Origin: Kapaibacterium sp038202665
Lineage (GTDB): Bacteria; Bacteroidota; Ignavibacteria; Kapaibacteriales; Kapaibacteriaceae
DNA: 6,715 bases
NCBI GenBank assembly: GCA_038202665.1
Contig: JBBRES010000138.1
Coordinates: 1-6,715 of the forward strand
Reading direction: 5' to 3'
Shown: one piece after another, positions 5,025 to 6,715 of the stretch
How positions within the stretch are numbered: position 1 is the stretch's first letter
Layout: every line of letters starts with the position of its first letter
Notes under the pieces: generated by a model
What the model saw: only the letters and a program-made list of their open reading frames with translations
Databases searched by the model: none
What the model was told of the DNA's origin: nothing
Made by a program: the position numbers and the translations under genes

Positions 5025-6461
5025 TTATCCTTTCTTGGAGTTCGAAATTACGGATTTCAGGTACTCGATACCGGCTTCGGTGGCAAATGAACCAAACTCA
5101 CGCTCGATGTCGCGTCCCTTCGTTGAGTCCATCGAGATAGCCCTCATAAGGTAGGTAGCCGCCGTATTGAGTTCGTTTAGAGCAGTGAGAACTTTTGCCA
5201 AGGCAAAGTAGCCGTCGGACCATTCAGGGGAGAGACGTACCACTTCGGAAAATGCTTTTGCGGATTCAACGAGATCGCCCTTTTCTAGGAGCGTCGCCCC
5301 ATAGTCGAACCAGCACTCCACGTCTGTTGCCTCGATGGTAAGCGCCTTCCGGTAGCATTCCAGCGCCTCATCTACGTGATGCAGGTTGTACTCCGCGTCA
5401 CCCTTCGCATACCAAAGGTCTGCATGGTCGGGCGACACGGCCAGGGCCGTGTCGTAGTCGCGCACGGCCGCCTCGTAGCGTTCGAGAGCATCACAACAGG
5501 TGCCTCTGCCGTAGAGCGACTGGACGTGACGTTCGTCAATCTCCAACACCTTGGTGAAGAGTTCGATGGCCTCTTCAAAATCACCGCGCTCTTCGAGAGA
5601 GGTGGCAAGGTTGTGCAGAACAGCAACGTCTTTGGCATCGTGCTTCATGGCCTCGCGATACGATTCGATGCTTTCGTCGAGCTTGCCGATAAGGGCGTAG
5701 GTGTTGCCCATGTTGTAGTGGGCTGATACAAAGTCTGCTTTGATGGCAACGGCCATTTCGTAAGACTCGATGGACTTGCGATGAGCGCCTTTGCGACCGA
5801 AGATTACGCCCTTATTGAACCATGCATTGGAATCAAATGGGTCGGAATCGATGAGTCGCTCGTAAATGTCCAGTGCCTCTGCATTCCGATCCGTACTCTC
5901 CAAACAAAATGCCAGCTCGTACAACGCGTCGCGTGTGAACTGTTCGTTTTTCGAGAGATAGGTGAAGAGCTTGATGGCCTCGTCGTAGCGTTCAAGTTTT
6001 TGAAACACCATGGCCTTGCTATAGAGCGCGTCTGCGTTATCGGGTTCAGACTCGAGCGCACGCTCGATAAGATGCATGGCCTCTTCCAGCTTGCCCGTTT
6101 GTTCTAGGGCAATGCTGCGATTTACGAGAATTTCTACGTCAACAGGGTCGAGGTCGGCGGCCTTCGTATAGGCATCGAGCGCTTCCGACCACTGGCCCAC
6201 ACTACTCAGCGCAATGCCGTACTTATGCCACGCGTCCGCCGAATACGGCGCTGCATCTTTCCACATTTGCGAAAAGATGAGAGCGTCGTCAAACTTCTGC
6301 GTTTCAAGGCAATAGTGAACGATCATCTCGAGTGCTTCGGCAGAAGGGGCGCCTTGCTGCCATTCGCCACTTCGATACGAGTCTCGAAAACGCTTGAGTG
6401 TTTCGTCCAGTTCACGCCGATCGAAATCATCGGCATCGTCGTCAAATTCAAATTCGAACAT
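5025..6461 (-). CDS. Twelve-repeat TPR protein with acidic N-terminus
   Basis: This 478-residue protein starts with a very acidic stretch (MFEFEFDDDADDFDRREL). About twelve tetratricopeptide repeats fill residues 42-449. The anchor position recurs exactly every 34 residues: L44, W78, L112, L146, L180, W214, H248, L282, L316, W350, W384, Y418. Repeats show the family pattern, for example NMGNTYALIGKLDESIESY and WYAKGDAEYNLHHVDEALEC. A short basic tail ends SNSKKG. There is no signal peptide or membrane segment, so it is probably a cytoplasmic superhelical scaffold binding a partner protein or peptide; the partner cannot be told from sequence. The start has AGGAG seven bases upstream and overlaps a preceding TGA (TGATG). 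It lies downstream of an rRNA methyltransferase gene and four bases before the bacilliredoxin gene. Confidence 0.93.
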   Translation of the reverse strand: MFEFEFDDDADDFDRRELDETLKRFRDSYRSGEWQQGAPSAEALEMIVHYCLETQKFDDALIFSQMWKDAAPYSADAWHKYGIALSSVGQWSEALDAYTKAADLDPVDVEILVNRSIALEQTGKLEEAMHLIERALESEPDNADALYSKAMVFQKLERYDEAIKLFTYLSKNEQFTRDALYELAFCLESTDRNAEALDIYERLIDSDPFDSNAWFNKGVIFGRKGAHRKSIESYEMAVAIKADFVSAHYNMGNTYALIGKLDESIESYREAMKHDAKDVAVLHNLATSLEERGDFEEAIELFTKVLEIDERHVQSLYGRGTCCDALERYEAAVRDYDTALAVSPDHADLWYAKGDAEYNLHHVDEALECYRKALTIEATDVECWFDYGATLLEKGDLVESAKAFSEVVRLSPEWSDGYFALAKVLTALNELNTAATYLMRAISMDSTKGRDIEREFGSFATEAGIEYLKSVISNSKKG

Positions 6462-6559
6462 CAGCTCACTCCTGATACGTGGCAGATGAACGTCGGCATT
6501 GCAATGTAGTGCTTCGCGACGGCCATCACCACGTGGTAGTTTTCAACAGGGGCCGTCAT
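6461..6559 (-). CDS. Possible 32-residue micro-ORF between methyltransferase and TPR genes
   Basis: An ATG at 6559 overlaps the methyltransferase stop (TAATG), and the frame ends in TGA overlapping the TPR start (TGATG). It exactly fills the gap. The peptide begins MTAPVENYHVVMAVAKHYIA and ends with a short hydrophobic stretch and SGVS. I recognise no family. It has no Shine-Dalgarno of its own, so it would depend on re-initiation after the upstream gene. An open frame of 33 codons can occur by chance; the double stop/start overlap is the only argument for it. It could act as a translational bridge or be spurious. Confidence 0.3.
   Translation of the reverse strand: MTAPVENYHVVMAVAKHYIAMPTFICHVSGVS
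6469..6473 (-). promoter_or_regulatory. Shine-Dalgarno of the TPR gene
   Basis: AGGAG lies seven bases before the ATG at 6461 and supports that start. It sits inside the end of the possible micro-ORF, so ribosomes finishing there would pass over it. Confidence 0.7.
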
Positions 6560-6715
6560 TATTCATTGACAATATCAAAGACGAACAGTTTCAGATACTG
6601 CGTCTCTGGCATGGCAAGGAGAACGGGGTGATCGGGGGCTTGCGTGCCACGGTAGAGAAGACGTAAACGCTTCTGCAATCGTGAGCCCTCTTCGTAAATA
6701 ATGTCAAGGAGCGCT
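6559..6715 (-). CDS. C-terminal end of an RlmI-like class I SAM-dependent rRNA methyltransferase
   Basis: The frame enters from the right edge and ends in TAA at 6559-6561, giving 51 residues and no start in the window. The text TQAPDHPVLLAMPETQYLK, followed by a short hydrophobic end, is the conserved C-terminus of RlmI/YccW-type 23S rRNA cytosine-C5 methyltransferases, whose last strands and helix close the Rossmann fold. The SAM-binding and catalytic parts lie outside the window. The enzyme would modify 23S rRNA in the cytosol. It appears to be the upstream gene of the TPR/bacilliredoxin operon, with about 97 bases to the TPR start. Confidence 0.8.
   Translation of the reverse strand, partial: ALLDIIYEEGSRLQKRLRLLYRGTQAPDHPVLLAMPETQYLKLFVFDIVNE

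Noticed and set aside
5376..6107. Plus-strand open frames opposite the TPR gene
   Set aside because: They are antisense shadows caused by the regular codon pattern of the TPR repeats, with no ribosome binding sites or recognisable domains.
6528..6537. Perfect 10-base palindrome ACCACGTGGT between methyltransferase and TPR genes
   Set aside because: It is a single short palindrome with no second copy or promoter next to it. It is inside a likely operon, so an operator role has no support.

Overview
The window looks like chromosomal DNA from a Gram-negative bacterium, most plausibly of the Bacteroidota/Chlorobiota side (a Kapabacteria-like lineage would fit). This is inference from gene content: a secreted fibronectin-III/Ig/carboxypeptidase-regulatory-like surface protein, an ECF sigma factor next to an envelope protein, a BrxA/BrxB-type bacilliredoxin and a long TPR protein. 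Several genes have good Shine-Dalgarno sequences. Almost everything is coding. There is no rRNA, tRNA, CRISPR array or insertion sequence, and no gene-free stretch longer than about 100 bases.

Left part (1-3801, all minus strand; transcription runs from right to left). An ECF sigma factor (3238-3801) is followed after 1 base by a 430-residue protein (1944-3236). That protein joins an anti-sigma-like cytoplasmic segment, an inner-membrane segment, a mixed-charge repeat linker and a C-terminal segment that looks like an outer-membrane beta-barrel. Next comes a small lipoprotein (1345-1920), then an intrinsic terminator (1266-1308). The terminator's T-tract touches the ribosome binding site of the next gene, a secreted multidomain protein that runs off the left edge (1-1252). 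The three-gene unit reads as a candidate envelope-to-RNA-polymerase signalling cassette.

Middle (3840-4676, plus strand). A YgjP/DUF45-type zinc metallopeptidase starts with TTG, 38 bases from the divergent sigma gene. Its last ~55 codons run through a terminator-like hairpin (4529-4551) and into the antisense of the convergent bacilliredoxin gene. A tandem TAGTAG in the +1 frame just before the hairpin may mark the ancestral end.

Right part (4592-6715, minus strand). A tightly packed operon contains the C-terminal end of an RlmI-like rRNA methyltransferase, a possible 32-residue micro-ORF with TAATG and TGATG junctions, a 12-repeat TPR protein, and a bacilliredoxin. The hairpin at 4529-4551 is the likely terminator. 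The gene order suggests a housekeeping/redox operon, but the TPR protein's partner cannot be read from sequence.
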